This document shows, one piece after another, positions 9,303 to 17,458 of a stretch of DNA of 64,000 bases (its first letter is position 1; every line of letters begins with the position of its first letter). The DNA comes from Oscillospiraceae bacterium (GTDB lineage: Bacteria > Bacillota > Clostridia > Oscillospirales > Oscillospiraceae), in contig JAFQZN010000033.1 in the NCBI GenBank assembly GCA_017405865.1, forward strand, positions 1-64,000, written 5' to 3'. Made by a program: the position numbers and the translations under genes. Under the pieces are notes generated by a model. The model did no database searches, had not been told where the DNA came from, and worked only from the letters and a program-made list of their open reading frames with translations.

Positions 9303-9995
9303 ATGATTTACACAACAGAAGTAGAGCATATGTGTCCGGTTGCAAAGGGCGCATATCACGGCCCGGCTCCCATTCCCGAAGAGGGCAAATGGGTGCAGGC
9401 CAAGCAGATCAGCGACATCTCCGGCTTCACCCATGGCGTCGGCTGGTGCGCACCGCAGCAGGGCGCCTGCAAGCTGACGCTGAACGTCAAGGAAGGCGTC
9501 ATTGAGGAAGCGCTGGTCGAGACGATCGGCTGCACCGGCATGACGCATTCTGCGGCAATGGCCTCCGAGATCCTCATCGGCAAGACCATTCTGGAAGCGC
9601 TGAACACCGACCTCGTCTGCGACGCGATCAACACCGCCATGCGCGAGCTGTTCCTCCAGATCGTCTACGGCCGCACCCAGAGCGCGTTCTCCGAGAACGG
9701 TCTGGCGGTCGGCGCCTCTCTGGAAGACCTCGGCAAGGGTCTGACCGGTCAGGTCGGCACGACCTTCGCCACCAAGGCAAAGGGGCCGCGCTATCTGCAG
9801 CTCACCGAGGGCTATATCACCAAGATGGCTCTGAACGCTGACAATGAGATCATCGGCTACGAATACGTGAAGTTCGGTCCCATGATGGAGAACATCAAGG
9901 CGGGCATGGACGCCAACGAAGCCGTCAAGAAGGCTACCGGTCACTACGGCCAGTGGGACAGCGCGGTCAAGTACATTGATCCGCGCCACGAATAA
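9303..9995 (+). CDS. NifU/IscU-like iron-sulfur scaffold paired with GGGtGRT protein
   Basis: This 230-residue protein contains a NifU N-terminal-like region (about 55-130) with a conserved cysteine in the IGCTGMTHSAA segment, the sort of residue that holds nascent Fe-S clusters in IscU. Two more cysteines lie in the first half (HMCPV and GWCAPQQGACK). The family recurs in anaerobic Firmicutes directly upstream of the GGGtGRT gene, as here, but its exact function is not established. The ATG at 9303 has GAAAGGA upstream; longer in-frame starts lack a site. The gap to the next gene is 13 bp, so the two form one operon. Confidence 0.8.
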   Translation: MIYTTEVEHMCPVAKGAYHGPAPIPEEGKWVQAKQISDISGFTHGVGWCAPQQGACKLTLNVKEGVIEEALVETIGCTGMTHSAAMASEILIGKTILEALNTDLVCDAINTAMRELFLQIVYGRTQSAFSENGLAVGASLEDLGKGLTGQVGTTFATKAKGPRYLQLTEGYITKMALNADNEIIGYEYVKFGPMMENIKAGMDANEAVKKATGHYGQWDSAVKYIDPRHE

Positions 9996-10008
9996 GGAGG
10001 ACGACATC

Positions 10009-11007
10009 ATGGCACTGTTTGAAAGCTACGAAAGAAGAATTGACAAGATCAACGGCGTCCTCGCAAAGTACGGCATCGGCTCCGTCGAGGAATGCCGTGA
10101 GATCTGCAAGGCAAAGGGCTTTGATCCCTACGAGATCGTCAAGGGCATCCAGCCCATCTGCTTTGAAAATGCCTGCTGGGCGTACACCGTCGGCGCTGCA
10201 ATCGCGCTGAAGTCCGGCGTTACTACTGCCGCAGAGGCCTCCAGAAAGATCGGCGAAGGCCTGCAGGCCTTCTGTATCGACGGCTCCGTCGCTGACGACC
10301 GCAAGGTCGGCCTCGGCCACGGCAACCTCGGCGCAATGCTCTTGAGCGAAGAGTCCAAGTGCTTTGCCTTCCTCGCAGGTCACGAATCCTTCGCCGCCGC
10401 AGAGGGCGCGATCGGCATCGTCCGCAACGCCAACAAGGCGCGCAAGACGCCCCTGCGCGTCATCCTGAACGGTCTGGGCAAGGACGCTGCGCAGATCATC
10501 TCCCGCATCAACGGCTTCACCTACGTGCAGACCCAGTTTGACTACTACACGGGCGAGCTCAAGATCGTCCGCGAGATCCGCTACTCCGAGGGCGAGCGCG
10601 CCAACGTCCGCTGCTACGGCGCTGACGACGTCCGCGAGGGCGTTGCCATCATGCACAAGGAAGGCGTCGACGTCTCCATCACCGGCAACTCCACCAACCC
10701 GACCCGCTTCCAGCATCCCGTCGCAGGCACCTATAAGAAGGAATGCGTCGAGCAGGGCAAGAAGTACTTCTCCGTCGCTTCCGGCGGCGGCACGGGCCGT
10801 ACCCTCCACCCGGACAACATGGCGGCAGGTCCCGCTTCCTACGGCATGACCGACACCATGGGCCGTATGCACTCCGACGCGCAGTTCGCAGGCTCGTCCT
10901 CCGTCCCGGCGCACGTCGAGATGATGGGCTTCCTGGGCATGGGCAATAATCCCATGGTCGGCGCTACCGTGGCAGTCGCGGTTGCAGTCGCTGAATCGCT
11001 CAAGTAA
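10009..11007 (+). CDS. GGGtGRT family protein
   Basis: This 332-residue protein carries the GGGTGRT signature near residue 260 that names the family (PF14057), followed by a Gly/Ala/Ser-rich C-terminus with MGRMHSDAQFAGSSS and a conserved AVAVAVAESLK end. No biochemical function is established. Its constant pairing with the NifU-like scaffold suggests a role in Fe-S or other metallocluster chemistry. Cysteines at ECREIC and FENAC in the first 60 residues could bind a metal. The ATG follows AAGGAGG with nine bases of spacing. The last 57 bp of the gene recur downstream at 11100-11156. Confidence 0.85.
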   Translation: MALFESYERRIDKINGVLAKYGIGSVEECREICKAKGFDPYEIVKGIQPICFENACWAYTVGAAIALKSGVTTAAEASRKIGEGLQAFCIDGSVADDRKVGLGHGNLGAMLLSEESKCFAFLAGHESFAAAEGAIGIVRNANKARKTPLRVILNGLGKDAAQIISRINGFTYVQTQFDYYTGELKIVREIRYSEGERANVRCYGADDVREGVAIMHKEGVDVSITGNSTNPTRFQHPVAGTYKKECVEQGKKYFSVASGGGTGRTLHPDNMAAGPASYGMTDTMGRMHSDAQFAGSSSVPAHVEMMGFLGMGNNPMVGATVAVAVAVAESLK

Positions 11008-11042
11008 TTATTATTTAGTTTATCCCTCCCATGGGTAAGGTG

Positions 11043-11070
11043 GCGACCTGCCACCGGCAGGTCGCTTTTA
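11043..11070 (+). terminator. Terminator after the GGGtGRT gene
   Basis: A perfect 10-bp GC-rich stem (GCGACCTGCC and its complement) with a 3-nt loop is followed by TTTTA. Confidence 0.85.
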
Positions 11071-11099
11071 TTCCTATCCGCAATGCTTCGCATTGCTCT

Positions 11100-11156
11100 C
11101 CCATGGTCGGCGCTACGGTCGCAGTCGCGGTTGCAGTCGCTGAATCGCTCAAGTAA
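11100..11156 (+). repeat. Duplicated 3-prime end of the GGGtGRT gene
   Basis: These 57 bases repeat 10951-11007, including the stop codon, with only two differences (ACC to ACG and GTG to GTC). Both changes would be synonymous in the gene frame. The copy lies beyond the terminator and has no start codon or ribosome site, so it is a non-coding relic. Confidence 0.93.
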
Positions 11157-11187
11157 TCCCTATTATTTGTAAAGAAGGTATTTGAAA

Positions 11188-11652
11188 ATGAAAAAATTGA
11201 TCGTCGTGATCCTGTCTCTCGTGCTGGTACTCTCTCTGGTCGCCTGCGGCGGCGGTGAGACTGCGCAGCCTGATCTGCCCCAGACCGGCGAAACCGAAGC
11301 GGTTACCGAAGCCGCCCCCGCAGCTACTGATCTGAGCAAGATCGACGCCGAGGTCACTTTCGGCGACGTTGCCGCAATGGAAGCACTGCAGCAGAAGATC
11401 GGCAACTTTGAGGCAGAAAATGCGGTCGTCAAGATCGAAGGCGAATTTGAGAAGCTCGGCACTTCCTACAGCATTATGGAACGAGAAGAAGGCTTTGGTA
11501 TCGGCTTGAACGTCGTTGTAGATGGCTGGAGCGACGCAGACTACCCCGAGGACTACACCCGAGTTCAGATCCTCGGCGTTGTGGTTACCGAGGGCTGGAG
11601 CCACTATATCAGCGTTCTTCCCGAGAACTTCACCGTCGTTACGGAGAACTGA
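11188..11652 (+). CDS. Small secreted lipoprotein of unknown function
   Basis: The protein has 154 residues. A hydrophobic signal peptide (MKKLIVVILSLVLVLS) ends in the lipobox LVAC followed by GGG, so it should be lipidated and held on the outer face of the membrane. A short acidic Thr/Pro/Ala linker follows. The rest is a compact acidic domain with no recognisable motif. The gene stands alone between the duplicated gene fragment and a bidirectional terminator. The ATG at 11188 is preceded by AGAAGG. It is not recognised beyond being a lipoprotein. Confidence 0.75.
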   Translation: MKKLIVVILSLVLVLSLVACGGGETAQPDLPQTGETEAVTEAAPAATDLSKIDAEVTFGDVAAMEALQQKIGNFEAENAVVKIEGEFEKLGTSYSIMEREEGFGIGLNVVVDGWSDADYPEDYTRVQILGVVVTEGWSHYISVLPENFTVVTEN

Positions 11653-11695
11653 TACCAAAATACAATTAAAAAGTTTGTATGATTTCACAAGAAAC

Positions 11696-11730
11696 AGCGG
11701 ATACGCAGCACTGCGTATCCGCTATTTTTA
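11696..11730. terminator. Bidirectional terminator between convergent genes
   Basis: A 13-bp perfect stem (AGCGGATACGCAG and its complement) is followed by ATTTTTA on the plus strand. It can end the lipoprotein transcript rightward and the deacetylase transcript leftward. Confidence 0.85.
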
Positions 11731-11737
11731 TGCGATA

Positions 11738-13453
11738 TTACTGCCGGAGCAGCGTGTCCAGACGGTGCAGGACGGCTGCAGCTTCCGCGCGGGTCGCCGT
11801 GCTTTTCGGTGCGAAGCGGTTGTTTCCCTGCCCGCGAATGATCTCCGTTTGCACGAGGCGAGCCACGCTCTCGCGCGCCCATTCGTCGATCTCCCCCGCA
11901 TCTGCAAATGTCAGCTCCGCTGGTTCGATCTCTTTTCCGAGCGCGGTCAGAAGCCGATCGAGGATGGCGCACATCTCTTCACGCGAAATCTTGCGGTTCG
12001 GGCGGAACGTACCGTCCTCATAGCCGTTGACCACGCCGTTGTGCGCCGCCCAAAAGACGGCAGCTTCGTACCATGTCTCTTCTGCAACATCCGTGAAGGC
12101 AAGCTCGCAGATCTCCTCGGTCAGCTCTTGTCCGTTCATCATGCGATACAGCATCGTCACGAACATGGCGCGCGTCAGCCCTGTGTTCGGCTCATAGACG
12201 TGCGGCGCAGTGCCGTTCAGCAGTCCGTTGACTGCGGCGAAGTCGATTTCCTCAAAGAACCAGTCCGACGGCTTCACGTCCAAAAACAGTGTGCCGTTTT
12301 CGGAGACGTAGTATGCCCTCGGCGCGGTGCCGATGCCCATTCCCATCACGCGGAAGGAGATTTGCCCACGGTAGCAGGGAAACGGCTCCGTGTACTTCGT
12401 GCTGTACTGCGTCGGCTCGCTGCCGTCCGTTGTGTAGTAAATGTCCGTGTCGGGGTTTGGATTTTCAAATACGAACATGCCGCCTTCTGCCTTCAGCGTC
12501 GGTTCGATGGCGGGATTGCCGGCAATCGTGACACTTTCCGTCTCACTGCGGCTGCCGTTGAGATTGTACGCTGCGCAGTACTTTACGGTCTGTCCGGGCG
12601 CGGCGGTAAACGGCTCCGTATAGACGCTCCCCTTTTCCGCAGGTTCCGAGCCGTCCGTGGAGTAATAGATCTTCGTGCCGTCCTGCGCAGAAAGCGTGAT
12701 CTGCTTTCCGCCGTAGACGTCCTTTTCTATAAGGGTCGGCACGGCGACCGGGCCGAGATCCGTACCCGTCGGCTTGCAGGAGACGTAGAGGCTGCCGTCA
12801 GAGGTCGGTACGCCGCGCCGCCGGAACAGCTCACGGATCGTCACGAATTCGTAGCCCTGCGCCTGCAGGCGGTCGATCGCCCGCAGCGCGCCGGGAATGG
12901 TCGTGCTGTGGATGTCATGAACGAGGATGATCGCGCCGTCAAAGGCAGCGTTCACGATACGGTTGCACACGGTATCCGAATTCCGGTCGCGCCAGTCCAC
13001 CGGGTCGATCGACCAGTTGAAGGCCGGTCTGCCGATCACGGACAGTACTCTGGCGTTGGCGTCGCCGTAAGGTGGACGCAGATCATACTTGAATTCTTTC
13101 CCCAGAATGCCGTTCAGGATCGCGTCCGTTCTGGAAAGCTGCGAGCGGATCTCGTCATCTGACTTGGCGGTAAGCTGCACGTGATTGTATGTATGCTGCG
13201 CCACCTGATGGCCCTCACGGTATTCGCGGCGCACGATATCGGGATTGTTATTCGCCATCTCGCCGAGGACGAAAAAGGTCGCCTTCGCGCCGCGCTCCTT
13301 CAAGCCGTCCAGCAGGCGCGGCGTGTAGTAGTAGCTTGGGCCGTCGTCAAAGGTCAGTGCAATCAGTTTCCCGCCCTTCGACGCAGCCGCGCTCGTCGGG
13401 AGCAACGTCAGCAGGCACGCGATCAACAGTATTACCGTTAAAAATCTCTTCAT
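11738..13453 (-). CDS. Secreted polysaccharide deacetylase with CHB_HEX_C and SLH domains
   Basis: This 571-residue protein has a signal peptide (about 1-24) and a NodB polysaccharide deacetylase domain (about 28-200) with LTFDDGPS and the metal-binding HTYNH. Two chitobiase C-terminal-like beta domains follow (YYSTDGSEP and YYTTDGSEP, about 245-390), then three S-layer homology repeats (about 395-570: WFFEEIDFA, WYEAAVFWAA, EWARESVARL). It probably deacetylates peptidoglycan or another wall glycan while held in the wall by its SLH repeats. Both catalytic motifs appear intact. The first 107 bp overlap the end of the upstream gene in another frame. Confidence 0.92.
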   Translation of the reverse strand: MKRFLTVILLIACLLTLLPTSAAASKGGKLIALTFDDGPSYYYTPRLLDGLKERGAKATFFVLGEMANNNPDIVRREYREGHQVAQHTYNHVQLTAKSDDEIRSQLSRTDAILNGILGKEFKYDLRPPYGDANARVLSVIGRPAFNWSIDPVDWRDRNSDTVCNRIVNAAFDGAIILVHDIHSTTIPGALRAIDRLQAQGYEFVTIRELFRRRGVPTSDGSLYVSCKPTGTDLGPVAVPTLIEKDVYGGKQITLSAQDGTKIYYSTDGSEPAEKGSVYTEPFTAAPGQTVKYCAAYNLNGSRSETESVTIAGNPAIEPTLKAEGGMFVFENPNPDTDIYYTTDGSEPTQYSTKYTEPFPCYRGQISFRVMGMGIGTAPRAYYVSENGTLFLDVKPSDWFFEEIDFAAVNGLLNGTAPHVYEPNTGLTRAMFVTMLYRMMNGQELTEEICELAFTDVAEETWYEAAVFWAAHNGVVNGYEDGTFRPNRKISREEMCAILDRLLTALGKEIEPAELTFADAGEIDEWARESVARLVQTEIIRGQGNNRFAPKSTATRAEAAAVLHRLDTLLRQ

Positions 13454-13937
13454 CTGTATCTTCTCCTTTTTCTGTCTTTCTCTCTGGGAGCGTCCCGTCA
13501 GGCAGCAGCGTCAGCATTGCAAACTCCCTGCCGAGGACTGTCTTTGTATGCATGTCTTCCGCCCATGCGGGCAGCTTCAGCGCCTCCTGCGGCGGCAGAA
13601 GCAGGTCGATCCCTTCCTCCGTGCACCGGATATACCCCTCTGCAATCGGAACACCGTCCGCCTCCCCGCGCCACGGCAGCCATTCCCCGCGCGGAACATT
13701 GGCAGCAACGGCAAAGCTGACGCCGTCCGGCAGACGCTTCTTCGGAAGCCGCGCCTTCAGCGCTCCCGACGCGTCGGGAATGCCGAGGTATTCCGACCTC
13801 CATCCGTATCCGACGAAAACGCGCCGAATTTGTTCCCTGCTTTGCGTAAGCTGACAGGAAAAGTCATAGAACAAGCCGTCCGGCTCCACGTTGAGCGTAC
13901 CGACCTGCCGTTCTCCTTCAAAAACCGTAAGCTCCAT
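13347..13937 (-). CDS. Hypothetical protein upstream of the deacetylase
   Basis: I do not recognise this 196-residue protein. The first 150 residues look like a soluble beta-rich domain with several Gly-Trp and Gly-Tyr motifs (VGYGWRSEYLG, RGEWLPWRGEADG). It has no signal peptide or membrane helix. The last 45 residues are highly charged, and the last 35 are encoded in the overlap with the signal peptide of the deacetylase. The ATG follows GGGAGGG, which lies inside a hairpin. An upstream frameshift or a late-acquired stop could explain the long overlap. Confidence 0.6.
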   Translation of the reverse strand: MELTVFEGERQVGTLNVEPDGLFYDFSCQLTQSREQIRRVFVGYGWRSEYLGIPDASGALKARLPKKRLPDGVSFAVAANVPRGEWLPWRGEADGVPIAEGYIRCTEEGIDLLLPPQEALKLPAWAEDMHTKTVLGREFAMLTLLPDGTLPERKTEKGEDTDEEIFNGNTVDRVPADVAPDERGCVEGRETDCTDL

Positions 13938-13944
13938 AGCATAA

Positions 13945-13974
13945 ATCCCTCCCGCATATGCTATGCGAGAGGGA
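13945..13974 (-). promoter_or_regulatory. Hairpin covering a ribosome binding site
   Basis: ATCCCTC at one end and its complement at the other, with further GCAT/ATGC pairing inside, fold into a hairpin. Its 3-prime arm on the minus strand contains the GGGAGGG ribosome site of the next gene (start at 13937). It may act as a weak terminator after mazF or limit translation of the next gene. Confidence 0.5.
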
Positions 13975-13981
13975 TCTGATA

Positions 13982-14338
13982 TTATGCCTTCGGTAAGCCG
14001 AAGCTGACCGCGATCGCCTCATCTACCCGGTTCATCATTCCTTCGTCCAGCCGCCCCATGTGCTCGCGCAGCCTGCGCTTGTCAATGGTTCGGATCTGCT
14101 CCAGCAGCACCACGGAATCCTTGGTCAGTCCGACGCTGCGCCCGGACAGCTCGATATGCGTCGGGAGCTTCGCCTTGTTGGTCTGGCTGGTGATTGCCGC
14201 CGCGATCACGGTCGGAGAATGCTTGTTGCCGGTATCGTTCTGCACGATCAAAACGGGTCTGGTGCCGCCCTGCTCGCTGCCGACGACCGGACTCAAATCC
14301 GCGTAGAAGATGTCGCCTCTCTTTACGGTTGTATCCAT
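13982..14338 (-). CDS. MazF/PemK family endoribonuclease toxin (EndoA type)
   Basis: This 118-residue protein is close to B. subtilis EndoA (MazF), a sequence-specific mRNA interferase. The family motifs [28 protein letters not shown] and [10 protein letters not shown] are all present and complete. In B. subtilis the gene follows alr and the antitoxin gene ndoAI. Here it also follows alr, but the 120-bp gap holds no antitoxin frame. The ATG at 14338 has GGAG ten bases upstream; a GTG nine bases earlier is too close to that site. The family is certain, while its status as an active orphan toxin is inferred. Confidence 0.9.
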   Translation of the reverse strand: MDTTVKRGDIFYADLSPVVGSEQGGTRPVLIVQNDTGNKHSPTVIAAAITSQTNKAKLPTHIELSGRSVGLTKDSVVLLEQIRTIDKRRLREHMGRLDEGMMNRVDEAIAVSFGLPKA

Positions 14339-14419
14339 TTGCTTCACGCTCCGTAATTTGTCTCCGGGCTACAGTTCATACTATGTAACCCGGTAACCTT
14401 ATTCTCCCACGCAGAAGCA

Positions 14420-14443
14420 AAAAATATTCAGCGGAACTCCGCT
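14420..14443 (-). terminator. Terminator after alr
   Basis: On the minus strand the stem AGCGGA/TCCGCT is followed by GAATATTTTTT. It separates alr from mazF, so mazF expression would need read-through or its own promoter. Confidence 0.65.
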
Positions 14444-14458
14444 TCATTCTATGCGAAA

Positions 14459-15634
14459 TCAGACGATATATTGCAGAATTTCGGTTTGATTTTCACCGTC
14501 CATGTAAATTCGCGGGATTCTCTTGTTGATCCCGCATAGGATCTCGTAAGGAATCGTGTTGAGGCGGCGGGACAGGCTGTCGACCTCAATGGCGTCGTCT
14601 CCATCCTCGCCGAAGACGGTCACGACGTCGCCGACCTCCGCCTCCGGCACCCTCGTAACGTTGATCATGCACATATCCATACAGATCCTGCCGACCTGCG
14701 GCACGCGCCTGCCGTGCAGCAGGAAGGAAATGTTGTTGGAAAAGCTGCGCGGAAGACCGTCGGCATAGCCGATGCCGACCACGGCGATCCTTTCGGGGTT
14801 CTCCGTCGTGTAGGTTCTTCCGTAGCTGACCGTGATATTCGGCTCAAAGTCGCGGATCTGGAAGATCGTCGAGCGAAGCGACATGACGGGCTTCAAGTCG
14901 ATCATGCCGCGCAGATCGCCGGAGGGCAGGACGCCGTAGGTGGCGATGCCGGGGCGGATCATATCCATCGCGTATTCAGGATACAGGATGCTCGCGCCGC
15001 TGTTGCAGCAGTGCCGGATCTCCGGCTTCACACCGACGCCGTCCAGCGTGGAGAGCATTGCCGTGAAGCGCTCAAACTGCGTATGCGTGAAATTCGCGTC
15101 TGCGCCGTCAATGGAGTCTGCAACCGGAAAATGCGTAAAAATGCCCTCGATGTGCAGGTTTTCCATCTGCGCGACTTCCTTCAGTTCGTCAACCGTCTGC
15201 GGATGGTCGTAGGCAAAGAAGCCGAGGCGCGACATGCCGGTGTCGAGCTTGATATGCACGTGGAGCTTGCGGCGCAGACCCTTGAGCTGCTCGTTCAAGC
15301 AGCGGGCGTAGTCGAGGCTGTGGACCTCCTGCCGCAGACCCATCTTGGAAAGGTCCTCCGCGAATTTGACCGGCGTATAGCCGAGGATCAGGATCGGGCC
15401 GCGAATGCCGCCGTAACGCAGCTGCGCCGCCTCCTCAATATTGGAAACGGCAAGGTATTCCGCGCCAAGCTCCGTCAGATGGCGGCTGACCGGCACGGCG
15501 CCGTGTCCGTAGGCGTCCGCCTTGACAACGCCGAGAAAGCGGCAGCCGGACGGCACCTTATTGCGCAGCGCGCGGTAATTGTGATTTAAGTTATCGAGCG
15601 AAATATCCGCCCATGTTCTCTTTAAGTAATCCAT
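14459..15634 (-). CDS. alr: Alanine racemase
   Basis: Alr makes D-alanine for peptidoglycan. The protein is 391 residues, normal for the family. The PLP-binding lysine lies in VVKADAYGHG near residue 39, and the GIGYADG motif and the C-terminal beta domain with GRICMDMCMI are present. The order alr then mazF is the usual Firmicute arrangement. The upstream lipoprotein gene ends 12 bp away, so alr probably belongs to the nnrD-lipoprotein-alr transcript. Confidence 0.96.
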   Translation of the reverse strand: MDYLKRTWADISLDNLNHNYRALRNKVPSGCRFLGVVKADAYGHGAVPVSRHLTELGAEYLAVSNIEEAAQLRYGGIRGPILILGYTPVKFAEDLSKMGLRQEVHSLDYARCLNEQLKGLRRKLHVHIKLDTGMSRLGFFAYDHPQTVDELKEVAQMENLHIEGIFTHFPVADSIDGADANFTHTQFERFTAMLSTLDGVGVKPEIRHCCNSGASILYPEYAMDMIRPGIATYGVLPSGDLRGMIDLKPVMSLRSTIFQIRDFEPNITVSYGRTYTTENPERIAVVGIGYADGLPRSFSNNISFLLHGRRVPQVGRICMDMCMINVTRVPEAEVGDVVTVFGEDGDDAIEVDSLSRRLNTIPYEILCGINKRIPRIYMDGENQTEILQYIV

Positions 15635-15646
15635 TTGTACGGTTCC

Positions 15647-16204
15647 TCAATGTAGTGAAAAATCGGAAATATCCAGCTTCAATATTCGCTGGTTATTATA
15701 ACACACTTCGGCAGAAAATGGTAGGTCATTTTTGAAGTACGTATCGACTTGGAGGCGTTTTTCGTCAAAATCCTTTTCGTACGTTACGCGATAGACGTCC
15801 TCCTCCATCCCTGCAGCGGAAATGTACTCCCCTGCCCAGCTGATCGCCGCCAGCGCAGGCGCGGCTGCGGGGATGACGTTGCCGTTTGCAAGCAGTCCGA
15901 AATCCACCGACATGCCGTCGTACGTGATCCTTCCGCCCCGCTCCGCGGCCGAGGCGGTGATCCCGGCAAGGCTCTCCGGCTCCGTGAGCGTCAGCTGCGC
16001 CGTGCCGTCTGTGGAATAGTCACAGTCCGCAGAGAACACTTCGATACGGTCGCCGAAATCCGCCTCGATCCTCGCATGGAAGCGGCAGCCGCCCGCCTGC
16101 AATAAGGCCGCACGAAATTCGATCGCAGGCTCCAATATGCTTTCCTCACTTGCGCAGCCAAAGAGCAGCGCACATAGCATCAGTACGGCAAAAACTCGCC
16201 GCAA
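15647..16204 (-). CDS. Lipoprotein of unknown function
   Basis: This 185-residue protein has a signal peptide with lipobox LLFGC (residues about 13-17). The mature part alternates short hydrophobic strands and ends in DISDFSLH, which may be a beta-sandwich or LolA-like fold, but I see no defining motif. The start is a TTG with AAGGA nine bases upstream, and that ribosome site overlaps the stop codon of nnrD. The position between nnrD and alr suggests a link with the cell envelope. The function is not recognised. Confidence 0.72.
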   Translation of the reverse strand: MRRVFAVLMLCALLFGCASEESILEPAIEFRAALLQAGGCRFHARIEADFGDRIEVFSADCDYSTDGTAQLTLTEPESLAGITASAAERGGRITYDGMSVDFGLLANGNVIPAAAPALAAISWAGEYISAAGMEEDVYRVTYEKDFDEKRLQVDTYFKNDLPFSAEVCYNNQRILKLDISDFSLH

Positions 16205-16216
16205 GTCGTCACGTCC

Positions 16217-17086
16217 TTATTTTAAAAGTCGCGGCAGGCGCTCGATCAGATCGGTTGGGAGCATTCCGTACTGCCCAATCTCCCTTGCACACAGGTCGCC
16301 CGCTCTGCCATGCAACCAAGCCCCGGCGGCAGCCGCCTGCGTCGGGTTGAGGCCCTGTCCGAGCAGAGAAACGACGATACCTGCCAGTACGTCCCCGCTG
16401 CCGCCGGTCGCCATGCCCGGGTTGCCGCTGCGGTTGATATACAGCCCGCCGTCGCCGCAGATCAGCGTTCTGTGCCCTTTCAGCAGAACTGTCGCACCGG
16501 TCTGCCGGTAAAGACTCACAGCGCCGGAGACTCTTCCGTTTTCCAGCGTACCGCCCAGCCGCAGAAATTCGCCCTCATGCGGCGTCAAAACGAGCGGACA
16601 GGCCGCGCCGCGCAGTAAATCTATATGCCCGTCCAGCACATTTATGCCATCGGCGTCGAGCACGACCGGACAGGTCGCATACTCCAAAACCATCCGCACG
16701 ACGGCAGCCGTTCCCTCGCTTTGTCCGAGCCCGCAGCCGATCAGGCAGGCGTCGGCTTTTTTGAGCCGTTCCAGCACTGTGGGAACGGCGTTTACGGACA
16801 GCATTCCGTTTTCCTCCGGCAACGGAAAAACCATCGGCTCGTCCAGCTTGGACGCAACGATCGGATAGACGCTCTCCGGAACGCCTGCGTAAACCAAACC
16901 TGCGCCCGTCCGCACCGCCGCCCTTGCCGCAAGCGCAGGCGCACCGGTATAGCCGACCGCGCCGCAGAGTAAAAGCAGCTTGCCGTAATCCCCCTTGTGC
17001 GTGTTGACCGGCCGCTCCGGCAGCCACCGCGCGATCGTTTCCTCGTTGACGGAACGGTAATTCGCATGCAGATGGATCGACGCCAT
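16217..17086 (-). CDS. nnrD: ADP-dependent NAD(P)H-hydrate dehydratase
   Basis: NnrD repairs damaged hydrated NAD(P)H. The 289-residue protein covers the YjeF C-terminal (ribokinase-like) domain: KGDYGKLLLLCG, LDADGIN, LTPHEGE and the C-terminal MATGGSGDVLAG with its catalytic aspartate. The N-terminal epimerase domain (NnrE) found fused in many bacteria is missing and not seen elsewhere in the window. The ATG follows GGGGAG. It is the first gene of the leftward envelope run and lies divergent from the Phe T-box leader. Confidence 0.93.
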   Translation of the reverse strand: MASIHLHANYRSVNEETIARWLPERPVNTHKGDYGKLLLLCGAVGYTGAPALAARAAVRTGAGLVYAGVPESVYPIVASKLDEPMVFPLPEENGMLSVNAVPTVLERLKKADACLIGCGLGQSEGTAAVVRMVLEYATCPVVLDADGINVLDGHIDLLRGAACPLVLTPHEGEFLRLGGTLENGRVSGAVSLYRQTGATVLLKGHRTLICGDGGLYINRSGNPGMATGGSGDVLAGIVVSLLGQGLNPTQAAAAGAWLHGRAGDLCAREIGQYGMLPTDLIERLPRLLK

Positions 17087-17154
17087 GGTGATCTCCCCTT
17101 CGTTACTACGTTACTATTATTATATCGCGATTGGAAAAATAGTCAAATCTTTGC

Positions 17155-17183
17155 TTGCATATTCGGTTTTTCTGTGTTAGAAT
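17155..17183 (+). promoter_or_regulatory. Sigma-A promoter of the pheST leader
   Basis: TTGCAT at 17155-17160 and TAGAAT at 17178-17183 are separated by 17 nt. The transcript would start just before the T-box leader. Confidence 0.75.
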
Positions 17184-17189
17184 AGCGCA

Positions 17190-17435
17190 GGAATAGGAAA
17201 GGCTATGATCGGGCCGTCGGCTGTTCGGCGCAGCTTCAGAGAGGACGCGGTTGCTGCAAGCGTCTGCTGTGAACAGTTCGGCTTTCTCCCGTGAGCTGCC
17301 GCGCTGAAATCGCAGTAGGCGCGGACGGGTCGCTCCGTTACGGGTCAGAGTGCGCCGTGTCAGCGGCGAATTGCGGGTGGTACCGCGGAAGCATGTCTTT
17401 CGTCCCCTGACGGACGGAGGACATATTTTTTTAAT
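17190..17435 (+). promoter_or_regulatory. T-box leader (Phe) upstream of pheS-pheT
   Basis: The leader carries the conserved T-box sequence GGGTGGTACCGCGG at 17375-17388, whose TGGT pairs with the acceptor end of uncharged tRNA. An AGAGAGGA element marks Stem I near 17237. The likely specifier codon is TTC (Phe) at 17277-17279, which fits the downstream genes. A terminator hairpin at 17393-17424 is followed by ATTTTTTT. Uncharged tRNA-Phe should favour the antiterminator and switch on pheST. Confidence 0.93.
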
Positions 17436-17458
17436 TTTTACCGAAAAGGAGAAACCAT

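Noticed and set aside
14339..14458. Search for a MazE-type antitoxin between alr and mazF
   Set aside because: The gap is too short and contains stops in all useful frames plus a terminator hairpin.
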